Of a stretch of DNA of 17,724 nucleotides, positions 1 to 4,939 are shown in pieces. The position numbers were made by a program, and so were the translations under genes. Below the pieces are notes generated by a model that had not been told where the DNA came from, ran no database searches, and was given only the letters and a program-made list of their open reading frames with translations. The stretch's first letter is position 1, and every line of letters begins with the position of its first letter. Source of the DNA: Patescibacteria group bacterium (GTDB lineage: Bacteria > Patescibacteria > Microgenomatia > Levybacterales > UBA12049); assembly GCA_023379465.1 (NCBI GenBank), contig JAMCTM010000028.1, positions 1 to 17,724 of the forward strand. The letters are read 5' to 3'.

Positions 1-255
1 TTTCTTCAAGGCCCCCATTAATTTGCTATACGATGTGCCCTCTTTTTTAGCCGCTTCCGAAATCCTGATATTCCAAAGGCTCCTAAAGTCCCTTTTCCTT
101 AGTTTTCTTCCATGGTATGCATATGCACCTGCGTGAAGCGACGCTTCTTTCGCAGTTTTGATAAGCCTCCCCTTCGTTCCTCTGTAGCCTTTCGTAAGCT
201 TTGCGAGCTTGTTATGTTTTCTTCTTGAAACTGTCCCTCTTTTTACTCTTGCCAT
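1..255 (-). CDS. rplT: 50S ribosomal protein L20, 3'-truncated by window edge
   Basis: The reading frame runs from an ATG at 255 to the window edge and gives 85 residues starting MARVKRGTVSRRKHNKLAK, with the later stretch YHGRKLRKRDFRSLWNIRI. Both are typical of bacterial L20, which binds 23S rRNA early in large-subunit assembly and in many bacteria represses its own operon. About the last quarter of a usual 115-120 residue L20 lies outside the window. A GGGGGAAGG Shine-Dalgarno is embedded in the last codons of rpmI, whose TAA ends 4 nt before this ATG, so the two genes are translationally adjacent. It is the distal gene of thrS-infC-rpmI-rplT. Identification is certain; the C-terminus cannot be judged. 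Confidence 0.97.
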   Translation of the reverse strand, partial: MARVKRGTVSRRKHNKLAKLTKGYRGTKGRLIKTAKEASLHAGAYAYHGRKLRKRDFRSLWNIRISEAAKKEGTSYSKLMGALKK

Positions 256-259
256 AATA

Positions 260-457
260 TTAACCTTCCCCCAACATTTTCTTTACTTTTTTTGCAAACT
301 TACCCTTAAGAACGCCAGGTTCTTTCTGTCTTCTTATCCTTGACCTTCTTTTATTAAGTTTTTTATGGCTACCATACTGGTGGCCAAACATTACTTTTCC
401 CGTTTTGGTAACTTTGAATCTTTTAGCTACCGATTTTTTGATTTTCTTCTTTGCCAT
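260..457 (-). CDS. rpmI: 50S ribosomal protein L35
   Basis: The product is 65 residues, very basic, beginning MAKKKIKKSVAKRFKVTKTG and carrying the L35 pattern GHQYGSHKKLNKRRSRIRR. L35 is a small zinc-free protein of the large ribosomal subunit, and the length is normal for the family. An AGAGGA Shine-Dalgarno lies 8 nt upstream of the ATG. The first 35 nt overlap the 3' end of infC in another frame, which suggests translational coupling between IF3 and L35 synthesis. It sits in the conserved order infC-rpmI-rplT and should be transcribed from the thrS promoter. Confidence 0.97.
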   Translation of the reverse strand: MAKKKIKKSVAKRFKVTKTGKVMFGHQYGSHKKLNKRRSRIRRQKEPGVLKGKFAKKVKKMLGEG

Positions 458-1031
458 CTTTTTTTCCTCTTTCGTCTATGTTTTCGGAATGTTTTTTGTC
501 GGGAGAAATAATAGTAATCAATTTTCTCCCTTCCAAATGCCTTTCCCGTTCTACCTTTGATATCTGAGACAGCTCATTTATTACTTTATCCAGAACTTGG
601 TGCCCAAATTCGGGATGTGTAATCTGTCTTCCGCTAAAAAAAACGACGAGCTTTACTTTATCACCGCTTTGCAAAAATTCTTTTGCTCTTCGGGTCATAA
701 CCGTAAGGTCGTTATCGCCCATAAAAGGTCCCAGTCTTACCTCTTTGGTCTCAGAGACTTTTGCCTTTTTCTTCTCTTCCTTTTTCTTTTTTTCCTCCTG
801 GTACAAAAATTTATTAAAGTCAATAATTTTTGCAACCGGAGGCTTGGCTTGAGGGGCTATTTCAACCAAGTCTAAACCCTGCTCCTGGGCAAGTTTTAAA
901 GCTTCCGCTTTTGGTAAAACGCCTATTTGCTTTCCCTCGCTGTCCAGCACTCTTAACTGGAAAGCAAATATATGTGCGTTTGTTCTGTAAAACCTTCTAT
1001 TGTCGGTTTGTTTCTTATGCCTTTTTATCAA
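423..1031 (-). CDS. infC: Translation initiation factor IF-3
   Basis: IF3 binds the 30S subunit, blocks premature 50S joining and checks start-codon pairing. The 202-residue product shows the N-domain (RRFYRTNAH at 12-20, then VLDSEGKQIGVLPKAEAL and GLDLVEIAPQAKPPVAKIIDF), a Lys/Glu-rich linker at about 79-92, and the C-domain (KEVRLGPFMGDNDL, KVKLVVFFSGR). The start codon is TTG at 1031, inside the last codons of thrS (17-nt overlap). An in-frame TAA at 1041-1043 rules out a longer form, and no ATG lies before the conserved N-domain. A rare start codon is typical of infC, where it permits autoregulation by IF3. No good Shine-Dalgarno is visible, so coupling to thrS translation is likely. A polar C-terminal tail of about 25 residues overlaps rpmI. 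Confidence 0.95.
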   Translation of the reverse strand: MIKRHKKQTDNRRFYRTNAHIFAFQLRVLDSEGKQIGVLPKAEALKLAQEQGLDLVEIAPQAKPPVAKIIDFNKFLYQEEKKKKEEKKKAKVSETKEVRLGPFMGDNDLTVMTRRAKEFLQSGDKVKLVVFFSGRQITHPEFGHQVLDKVINELSQISKVERERHLEGRKLITIISPDKKHSENIDERGKKDGKEENQKIGS

Positions 1032-2238
1032 TTTCTTGTCTTAATTTTTTAGTAAGATCCGGCAATTTAAACTTTCCTAAATCTTTTCCGCTTCTAAATC
1101 TTACCGAAATGGATTCATCTTCCATTTCTCTTTCGCCTATTATACCTAAATATGGGACTTTTTGCAAAGTTGCATCCCTTATTTTTGCACCTAATTTCTC
1201 GTTTCTTATATCTACCTCGCTTCTAATGTTTAGCTCAAGCAAGTCCTGGTTAAGTTTCTCCGCATATGAATTCACAGTTTCAGTTATAGGCAAGAGTATT
1301 ATTTGAATGGGCGAAAGCCATAAAGGAAATGCGCCTTGAAAATGTTCGGTAAGAATCCCAATGAATCTTTCGAAGCTTCCAAAAATTGCCCTGTGGATCA
1401 TGACCGGCCTTTCGAATTTACCTTTTTCGTTTACATACTTAAGGTCGAATGCCTCCGGCATGTGGAAGTCAAGCTGGACTGTGGCAAGTTGCCATTCTCT
1501 GTCGAGGGCGTCTTTTATGTGCAAATCAATCTTTGGTCCGTAAAAAGCACCGTCGCCTTTTTTGTCTCCTGCTTTAATCCCTTTTTTCTTTAATACGTCT
1601 TCCATGTCTTTTTCCGCCTTATCCCACATTTTGTCCGTTCCGGCGCGCTGGTCGGGGCGTGTAGCAAACCTGAATTCATATTCAAAACCGAAGTTTTTGT
1701 AAAAAGCAATCATCATGTCCAAAATCGCCGACACCTCGTCAAAAATCTGATTTTCCCTTACGTAAAGGTGTGCGTCGTCCATCGTAAGCTGTCTTACCCT
1801 TAATAGGCCGTTCACCTCGCCTGATTTTTCGCGCCTGTGGAGTCTTCCAAGCTCCGCAAGTCTTAACGGCAGCTCCTTGTAGGTTCTTGGTCTAAATCTG
1901 TAAAGAATAGTTGATTCGGGACAATTCATGGGTTTAAGAGTGTAGCTTTCAGGGTGCTGGTCGTTCTCGTCATCTGCAAGTGTCAAATTATACATATTGT
2001 GTTCGCCGAACTTAACCCAGTGCCCCGATTCCTTGAATAGTTTAGATTTAACCATTATCGGAGTTGAAGTTTCTACATATCCTGCTTTTTCGGTTAATTC
2101 CCTTATGTATCTTTCGAGTTCCTTAAAGATCACCATTCCCTTGGGAAGCCAGAATGGGGCACCCGGCGCGTAATCATGTGTAAAAAATAATTCCAGCTCC
2201 TGCCCTATTTGTTTATGGTCTTTCAATTTTTTGTCCAT
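1015..2238 (-). CDS. thrS: Threonyl-tRNA synthetase lacking the TGS and editing domains
   Basis: This class II synthetase charges tRNA-Thr. The 407-residue product begins directly at the catalytic domain (KDHKQIGQELELFFT), where full-length bacterial enzymes have about 240 residues of TGS and N2 editing domain first. Visible catalytic features are the zinc ligands Cys106 (MNCPES), His157 (DDAHLY) and His282 (IHRAIFGS), motif 2 (LGRLHRREKSG) and motif 3 (GSFERFIGILTE). The anticodon-binding domain follows from about residue 311 and includes VDIRNEKLGAKIRDA and VPYLGIIGERE. The ATG at 2238 is only 6 bp from a -10 element, so the protein cannot start further upstream and the missing half is not an annotation error. 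It heads the infC-rpmI-rplT operon. Without N2, misacylated Ser-tRNA-Thr would have to be cleared by another protein or tolerated. Confidence 0.96.
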   Translation of the reverse strand: MDKKLKDHKQIGQELELFFTHDYAPGAPFWLPKGMVIFKELERYIRELTEKAGYVETSTPIMVKSKLFKESGHWVKFGEHNMYNLTLADDENDQHPESYTLKPMNCPESTILYRFRPRTYKELPLRLAELGRLHRREKSGEVNGLLRVRQLTMDDAHLYVRENQIFDEVSAILDMMIAFYKNFGFEYEFRFATRPDQRAGTDKMWDKAEKDMEDVLKKKGIKAGDKKGDGAFYGPKIDLHIKDALDREWQLATVQLDFHMPEAFDLKYVNEKGKFERPVMIHRAIFGSFERFIGILTEHFQGAFPLWLSPIQIILLPITETVNSYAEKLNQDLLELNIRSEVDIRNEKLGAKIRDATLQKVPYLGIIGEREMEDESISVRFRSGKDLGKFKLPDLTKKLRQEIDKKA

Positions 2239-2244
2239 GTGGAG

Positions 2245-2273
2245 ATTTTACCAGATTTAAAGCCTAATTTGAA
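2245..2273 (-). promoter_or_regulatory. Promoter of thrS operon, leaderless type
   Basis: An extended -10 TGGTAAAAT has its hexamer at 2245-2250, with TTCAAA at 2268-2273 after a 17-bp spacer. The thrS ATG starts 6 bp after the -10, where transcription itself should begin, and there is no Shine-Dalgarno. The expected mRNA is leaderless. Confidence 0.65.
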
Positions 2274-2276
2274 CAT

Positions 2277-2537
2277 CTATTTGGTGAGTAAATTAGGATT
2301 TTTAGTAAGAATAAATTCTATTACCCCTGCAACAAAATTGCCTACGTAGGGAATAAGATTTACGTTCTTTAATATGAATCCAAGTATAGCAACAATCAAA
2401 GCTAAGCCGACCGTTACTCCGAGTGCCCAGGCGACACCTCCTAAAAAGTTATTAAATAAAATTTGTTTTTTTGATCTTAAAACCAGTTCTTCCCTTTCCA
2501 CATTTTTAGCATATGGGTAATTGACCGTTTTTGTCAA
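2277..2537 (-). CDS. Small membrane protein, DUF5665-like
   Basis: An 86-residue protein has a polar N-terminus (about 1-27) and a hydrophobic stretch FLGGVAWALGVTVGLALIVA followed by ILGFILKNVNLIPYVGNFVAGVIEFIL. This arrangement (short polar head, Gly-rich membrane segment, then a second hydrophobic or amphipathic segment with a VG-F motif) matches my recollection of the DUF5665 family, whose function is unknown. The start codon is TTG at 2537, overlapping the stop of the upstream HD-domain gene in a TTGA junction, so translation is probably coupled. It is the last gene of the yjbQ unit and ends just before the thrS promoter, with no clear terminator between them. Membrane location is well supported; the family assignment is from memory. 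Confidence 0.8.
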   Translation of the reverse strand: MTKTVNYPYAKNVEREELVLRSKKQILFNNFLGGVAWALGVTVGLALIVAILGFILKNVNLIPYVGNFVAGVIEFILTKNPNLLTK

Positions 2538-3118
2538 GCAAGTCCTAGTTCCGGAGCTATGTTTTGCATAGACGATAGTACAATTTCTATAAAATCATCC
2601 AACTTTATGCCAAGGCTTTTTTCGCATAACTTAATTTGATTTCTGTCAGCTCCTTTTGCAAACGATTTTTCGTTGTACCTTTTTTTTACAAAGTCAACGT
2701 CGACCATTGAAAGTTTTTTTTCAGGATGAACAAGGGTCGCCGCAATTATAAGGCCCGTCAGCTCGTCGCATGTATAAATAGCCCAATCAAGATTTGATAA
2801 AGGATTTGCTTTGCTAAATTTATAATTATGAGCCTTAATAGCATACATTAATTCCGGAGGAAGTTCTTTGCCGATTTTTTGCTCCAAGACAAGCGTATGT
2901 TTTTCGGGATGGCCTTTTGTAAGTTCGTAATCAGCATCATGAAGAAGACCCACAATTCCCCAATCTTTTTCCTCTTGTTCGTCAATAAGTTTTTTATCTC
3001 TTCTTTGAATATATTCGTAAATTGCCTTCATTGCGGCTTCGCAAGCCAAGTGGTGTTTTATCAGGTTTTCGTTAGAAATTAACGTTGTTAAAGTTTGGTA
3101 AGCCTGGTCTCTGGTCAT
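2534..3118 (-). CDS. HD-domain metal-dependent phosphohydrolase family protein
   Basis: The 194-residue protein has the HD superfamily signature in order: His22/His23 (LIKHHLACEAA), His60-Asp61 (GLLHDADYE), His97 (AIKAHNY) and Asp118 (TCDEL). HD enzymes use one or two metals to hydrolyse phosphate esters, often of nucleotides. The substrate cannot be read from the sequence. The stretch CDELTGLIIAATLVHP resembles stand-alone HD proteins common in small genomes. The ATG is preceded by a strong AGGAGGAG Shine-Dalgarno, and the upstream yjbQ stop lies 4 nt from it, so it is the second gene of that operon. The TGA overlaps the TTG of the DUF5665-like gene. Confidence 0.88.
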   Translation of the reverse strand: MTRDQAYQTLTTLISNENLIKHHLACEAAMKAIYEYIQRRDKKLIDEQEEKDWGIVGLLHDADYELTKGHPEKHTLVLEQKIGKELPPELMYAIKAHNYKFSKANPLSNLDWAIYTCDELTGLIIAATLVHPEKKLSMVDVDFVKKRYNEKSFAKGADRNQIKLCEKSLGIKLDDFIEIVLSSMQNIAPELGLA

Positions 3119-3122
3119 AAAT

Positions 3123-3515
3123 TCACTCCTCCTTTATATAATTTACCACAATTTCTCTTTCCCGTGGACCGCTAAATTCAAAGAGTACTATTTTCTGCCA
3201 TGTTCCTAGTGTTAGCGCTCCGGATTTTACGGGAATACTAAGGTCCGTTCCTATAATCGTTGAAAGAAGATGATCGTTAAAATGCGAAGGGTCATGAGGG
3301 TGTGCATAAGTCAAAGGAGGGGCTATTTTTTCAAATGCTTTCATATAATCTTCCTCTGCCCCAGGGTCAAGGTCGGCTGTTGCAATGGCGCAGGTCGTAT
3401 GCCTGACAAATACCTGCAGTATTCCATTTTCATGTTCTTGCGCAACAGCCGATAATAAATGAGTAATGTCAATAACCTGTTTATTCTTTTCGGTAGTGAC
3501 TTTAATGGTAACCAT
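3123..3515 (-). CDS. yjbQ: YjbQ/UPF0047 family protein
   Basis: The 130-residue length and motifs fit the YjbQ (UPF0047) family: HTTCAIATADLD (39-50), the His cluster in YAHPHDPSHFNDHLLST, and GALTLGTWQKIVLFEFSGPRERE near the end. YjbQ proteins are small trimeric proteins, and some have been reported with thiamine-phosphate-synthase-like activity. The physiological role here is unknown and no thiamine gene is nearby. The conserved His and Cys residues suggest a metal site. The ATG lies 6 bp from an extended -10 with no Shine-Dalgarno, so the message is probably leaderless. It is the first gene of a three-gene unit with the HD protein and the DUF5665-like protein. Confidence 0.88.
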   Translation of the reverse strand: MVTIKVTTEKNKQVIDITHLLSAVAQEHENGILQVFVRHTTCAIATADLDPGAEEDYMKAFEKIAPPLTYAHPHDPSHFNDHLLSTIIGTDLSIPVKSGALTLGTWQKIVLFEFSGPREREIVVNYIKEE

Positions 3516-3521
3516 ATAAGA

Positions 3522-3550
3522 ATTTTACCAAAACAAACAGGTTTTATAAA
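3522..3550 (-). promoter_or_regulatory. Promoter of yjbQ operon, leaderless type
   Basis: The extended -10 TGGTAAAAT has its hexamer at 3522-3527, ending 6 bp before the yjbQ ATG at 3515. The 17-bp-spaced -35 (TTTATA, 3545-3550) is weak. The element lies between yjbQ and the stop of the small gene at 3556. Confidence 0.6.
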
Positions 3551-3555
3551 TGAGG

Positions 3556-3765
3556 TTATAGACCAAATCTCCAAGCTTCGTGAGCCGGCCCTTCTGTAAG
3601 ATTTAGTCCTTCGTAACGAGGGTGTTCGGAGCCAAGATGGTTTTGCTGTTCTCCAGTGCTTTGTGACTCGTCTTCTTTTTTAGACGATGAAGTCACAGCG
3701 CTTAACGCGCGAAGAGCATGTTCAACCTTTGCTCCCTGGTTTACACCAGAAAGTTTTTCTCTCAT
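3556..3765 (-). CDS. Small hypothetical protein under attenuator C (69 aa)
   Basis: I do not recognise this 69-residue protein. It has a short helical-looking N-terminal part (GAKVEHALRALSAVTSSS), then a polar, probably disordered part rich in Ser, Glu, Gln and His, and ends EGPAHEAWRFGL. There is no signal peptide, membrane segment or Cys pair. It is supported as a real gene by a strong AGGAGGTGA Shine-Dalgarno before the ATG and by the leader peptide and terminator directly upstream. The phrase VEHALRAL resembles VESALRAF in the protein encoded at 4280-4513, which may be a faint sign of relatedness. Expression should depend on attenuator read-through. Confidence 0.75.
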   Translation of the reverse strand: MREKLSGVNQGAKVEHALRALSAVTSSSKKEDESQSTGEQQNHLGSEHPRYEGLNLTEGPAHEAWRFGL

Positions 3766-3792
3766 TTAATCACCTCCTTTTAAAAGAGCATT

Positions 3793-3819
3793 AAAAATCT
3801 CCCGCTAAAGGGGAGACTT
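3793..3819 (-). terminator. Intrinsic terminator of attenuator C (segments 3:4)
   Basis: Segment 3 (GTCTCCC, 3811-3817) pairs with segment 4 (GGGAGA, 3798-3803) around a short loop and is followed by five U residues (3793-3797). It lies 28 nt before the ATG of the 69-aa gene, so it must be bypassed for that gene to be made. Confidence 0.8.
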
Positions 3820-3878
3820 ATATATGTCTCCCACAATCAAATTCCCTTAATAAGGGTAATTTTGTTGATTTGGAAGAC
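3793..3878 (-). promoter_or_regulatory. Attenuator C: 1:2 / 2:3 / 3:4 leader RNA
   Basis: Segment 1 (3865-3878, GTCTTCCAAATCAA, codons 6-10 of the leader peptide) pairs with segment 2 (3826-3840, TTGATTGTGGGAGAC) over 14 bp with one bulge and one G-U. The GGGAGAC part of segment 2 pairs with segment 3 (GTCTCCC, 3811-3817) over 7 bp. Segment 3 alternatively pairs with segment 4 to form the terminator. The leader stop codon (3837-3839) lies inside segment 2. Expected behaviour: the gene is off if the leader is untranslated or fully translated, and on if a ribosome stalls over segment 1. No promoter of its own is apparent between tRNA-Val and the leader ORF. Confidence 0.78.
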
Positions 3879-3893
3879 TTCTAAGTTATCCAT
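3837..3893 (-). CDS. Leader peptide C, 18 aa
   Basis: The ORF encodes MDNLEVFQINKITLIKGI and ends in TGA. An AAGGA Shine-Dalgarno, starting at the last A of the tRNA-Val CCA end, lies 9 nt before the ATG. Codons 6-10 form segment 1 of attenuator C and the stop codon lies in segment 2, the positions expected for a regulatory leader peptide. Codons 7-8 (TTC CAA) are identical to codons 7-8 of leader peptide B. Codons 13-17 contain a small CCCTT/AAGGG inverted repeat. There is no run of one amino acid, although Ile occurs four times. The peptide itself probably has no function beyond positioning ribosomes. Confidence 0.72.
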   Translation of the reverse strand: MDNLEVFQINKITLIKGI

Positions 3894-3906
3894 AATGTAT
3901 TTTCCT

Positions 3907-3983
3907 TGGTGGATCCGAGAGGATTCGAACCTCTGACCTTTGCAATGTCAATGCAACGCTCTAACCAACTGAGCTACGAATCC
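3907..3983 (-). tRNA. tRNA-Val(GAC) with encoded CCA
   Basis: A complete cloverleaf is visible. The acceptor pair is GGATTCG/CGGATCC, the D-arm GCTC/GAGC, the anticodon stem TTGCA/TGCAA with loop TTGACAT (anticodon GAC), and the T-arm AGAGG-TTCGAAT-CCTCT. Discriminator A is followed by a genomic CCA, unlike the other tRNAs here. It lies between the three-gene small-protein unit and leader peptide C, whose Shine-Dalgarno begins at the last base of its CCA. It is probably co-transcribed with attenuator C. Confidence 0.97.
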
Positions 3984-3988
3984 TAATG

Positions 3989-4009
3989 CCTGTCTGAATC
4001 TAAGACAGG
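3989..4009 (-). promoter_or_regulatory. Perfect 7-bp hairpin at the 5' leader of tRNA-Val
   Basis: CCTGTCT and AGACAGG flank a 7-nt loop, 6 nt upstream of the mature tRNA 5' end and right at the predicted transcription start. No U-tract follows on the minus strand, so it is more likely a 5'-leader structure or processing signal than a terminator. Confidence 0.5.
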
Positions 4010-4013
4010 TATA

Positions 4014-4042
4014 ATTTTATCAGAATAAATTCCTCAATACAA
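4014..4042 (-). promoter_or_regulatory. Promoter for tRNA-Val and attenuator C unit
   Basis: The extended -10 TGATAAAAT (hexamer 4014-4019) is spaced 17 bp from TTGTAT (4037-4042). Transcription would start near 4007, just upstream of the hairpin and tRNA. It overlaps the end of the upstream small-protein operon. Confidence 0.55.
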
Positions 4043-4046
4043 TTTT

Positions 4047-4274
4047 CTAAAGACTGTATTGTCGTCTCTCAAAAATAATTGATACTTTCTCTGCCTCTTC
4101 AGGTGGAGGGACAAATAATGTATCTTTTCCCCCGTTGACTGTAATAGGGACAACTTTTATCTCTATTCGCTGGCCGTTATAAGCTTTTGCGTCAATCTTC
4201 GTATCGGCGTGAACTCCCCTTCTAAAGAGTCCGGCTTTTTCAAGCAAGGACCAGCCGCTACTTTTTTCTTTCAT
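4047..4274 (-). CDS. Small hypothetical protein, third gene of attenuator-B operon (75 aa)
   Basis: I do not recognise this 75-residue protein. It starts MKEKSSGWSLLEKAGLFRRG and continues with alternating hydrophobic residues that suggest a small beta-rich fold (RIEIKVVPITVNGG, then EKVSIIFERR), with a PPPEE turn between. No signal peptide, membrane span or metal-ligand cluster is seen. The ATG lies 5 nt after the stop of the preceding small gene with no clear Shine-Dalgarno, so it probably depends on coupled translation. Its first residues (MKEKSSG) resemble the MREKLSG start of the 69-aa protein at 3556-3765, which may be chance. Confidence 0.72.
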   Translation of the reverse strand: MKEKSSGWSLLEKAGLFRRGVHADTKIDAKAYNGQRIEIKVVPITVNGGKDTLFVPPPEEAEKVSIIFERRQYSL

Positions 4275-4279
4275 AATGC

Positions 4280-4513
4280 TTATGAATTCTTTTGACCTTC
4301 ATTAAATACTTCAATAGGTTGACTTTGTCCTGTAAATTTTTCAGCAGATGGATTTAAATATCCTGATTGAAAAGCACGTAAAGCAGATTCGACTTGTGCT
4401 TGATCCGGTTCAACTCCTATTCTACTTGCTTGAAAGAAATCTTCTGAAGTCGGATACTCTCCTTTGTTTGGTACTTTTCCTCTTCTCCCTACTTCTACAC
4501 TATAATAGGCCAT
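4280..4513 (-). CDS. Small hypothetical protein, second gene of attenuator-B operon (77 aa)
   Basis: No family is recognised. The 77 residues are hydrophilic, beginning MAYYSVEVGRRGKVPNKGEY and including a likely amphipathic helix (PDQAQVESALRAFQSGYL) before a polar tail. A strong AGGAGGTGA Shine-Dalgarno overlaps the TGA of the previous gene and lies about 10 nt before the ATG, so this is a real, efficiently initiated gene in an operon. It is cytoplasmic by composition. Function is unknown; co-regulation with its neighbours through attenuator B is the only clue. Confidence 0.74.
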   Translation of the reverse strand: MAYYSVEVGRRGKVPNKGEYPTSEDFFQASRIGVEPDQAQVESALRAFQSGYLNPSAEKFTGQSQPIEVFNEGQKNS

Positions 4514-4520
4514 ATATTTT

Positions 4521-4751
4521 TCACCTCCTTTTATTTAATTCTCCATACCATAATTCTCGTGTTCTTTCGGCATCTTTTTGGCAATTGATACATCTGCAAA
4601 TTTGAGCCCTTTTTTCTGCTGTAGCAATTTCCCGATTGGCTCTGGAGTTGTAGATTGTTAAAGCTTCTCTAATTGCAAGAGGAACCACTTCGTCTACAAT
4701 TGGATCGGATAATTGCGAATCGGTCAGTTGTTTTTCTATTATTTCTTTCAT
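4521..4751 (-). CDS. Small hypothetical protein with CxCxxC, first gene after attenuator B (76 aa)
   Basis: No family is recognised. The 76 residues from ATG 4751 (MKEIIEKQLTDSQLSDPIVD) look helical and end with a basic segment containing CRCINCQKDAER, a Cys-x-Cys-x-x-Cys cluster that could bind a metal or form half of a zinc site. I chose ATG 4751 over the upstream TTG 4763 because a GGAG Shine-Dalgarno at 4757-4760 lies 5 nt before it, directly after the attenuator U-tract. It heads a three-gene unit with the 77- and 75-residue proteins. Read-through of the terminator at 4762-4789 is required for expression. Confidence 0.74.
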   Translation of the reverse strand: MKEIIEKQLTDSQLSDPIVDEVVPLAIREALTIYNSRANREIATAEKRAQICRCINCQKDAERTRELWYGELNKRR

Positions 4752-4761
4752 AGATAACTCC

Positions 4762-4789
4762 AAAAAAAATCTCCCTTGTTTGGGAGATT
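4762..4789 (-). terminator. Intrinsic terminator of attenuator B (segments 3:4)
   Basis: AATCTCCC and GGGAGATT form an 8-bp stem with loop AAACAA, followed by eight U residues (4762-4769). The U-tract touches the GGAG Shine-Dalgarno of the 76-aa gene. Confidence 0.88.
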
Positions 4790-4883
4790 GTTATTTTGTT
4801 TAAAATTTTGTTTTATTACATCTTTTCTCCCAAACAATTACGCCTCCATAAGGAGGTTAATAATCGTTTGGAAAAGAAAAGAT
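4762..4883 (-). promoter_or_regulatory. Attenuator B: four-segment leader RNA
   Basis: Segment 1 (4862-4883, leader codons 3-10) pairs with extended segment 2 (4820-4839) over 20 bp with a single 2-nt bulge. Segment 2 core TTGTTTGGGAGA (4826-4837) is perfectly complementary over 12 bp to segment 3 TCTCCCAAACAA (4776-4787). Segment 3 alternatively forms the terminator with segment 4 (4770-4775). The leader stop codon (4838-4840) abuts the segment 2 core. A small CCTCC/GGAGG hairpin (4843-4856) sits in the loop of 1:2. These mutually exclusive pairings are the best evidence in the window for ribosome-mediated attenuation. Confidence 0.88.
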
Positions 4884-4891
4884 CTTTTCAT
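4838..4891 (-). CDS. Leader peptide B, 17 aa
   Basis: The ORF encodes MKRSFLFQTIINLLMEA and ends in TAA. It starts only 11 bp after a consensus -10, so the mRNA leader before the ATG is about 4-5 nt with no Shine-Dalgarno. Codons 3-10 make up segment 1 of attenuator B, and the stop codon directly precedes segment 2. Codons 7-8 are TTC CAA, as in leader peptide C. The peptide is hydrophobic with paired Ile and paired Leu codons, but no single-amino-acid run identifies a limiting amino acid. Confidence 0.78.
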   Translation of the reverse strand: MKRSFLFQTIINLLMEA

Positions 4892-4902
4892 ACTATAAAA
4901 AA

Positions 4903-4931
4903 ATTCTACAAAAGGTATCATTCCCTGTCAA
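4903..4931 (-). promoter_or_regulatory. Promoter of attenuator B unit
   Basis: A consensus -35 TTGACA (4926-4931), a 17-bp spacer and TAGAAT (4903-4908) lie 8 bp past the stop of the upstream gene. This is one of the strongest promoters in the window, as expected for a constitutively transcribed attenuator leader. Confidence 0.8.
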
Positions 4932-4939
4932 GAGGCAAA

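Noticed and set aside
597..875. Plus-strand ORF of 92 codons opposite infC
   Set aside because: Lies entirely antisense to a conserved IF3 gene, low-complexity Phe/Leu-rich, with no Shine-Dalgarno or family features.
830..1306. Plus-strand ORF of 158 codons opposite infC/thrS
   Set aside because: Shadow of two conserved genes; its composition reflects the complement of thrS codons.
3341..3574. Minus-strand 77-codon ORF overlapping yjbQ in another frame
   Set aside because: yjbQ is clearly conserved in the other frame and this frame lacks a start signal.
3793..3983. T-box riboswitch next to tRNA-Val
   Set aside because: No T-box sequence (AGGGUGGNACCGCG type) or specifier stem is visible; the leader ORF and four-segment pairing fit ribosome-mediated attenuation better.
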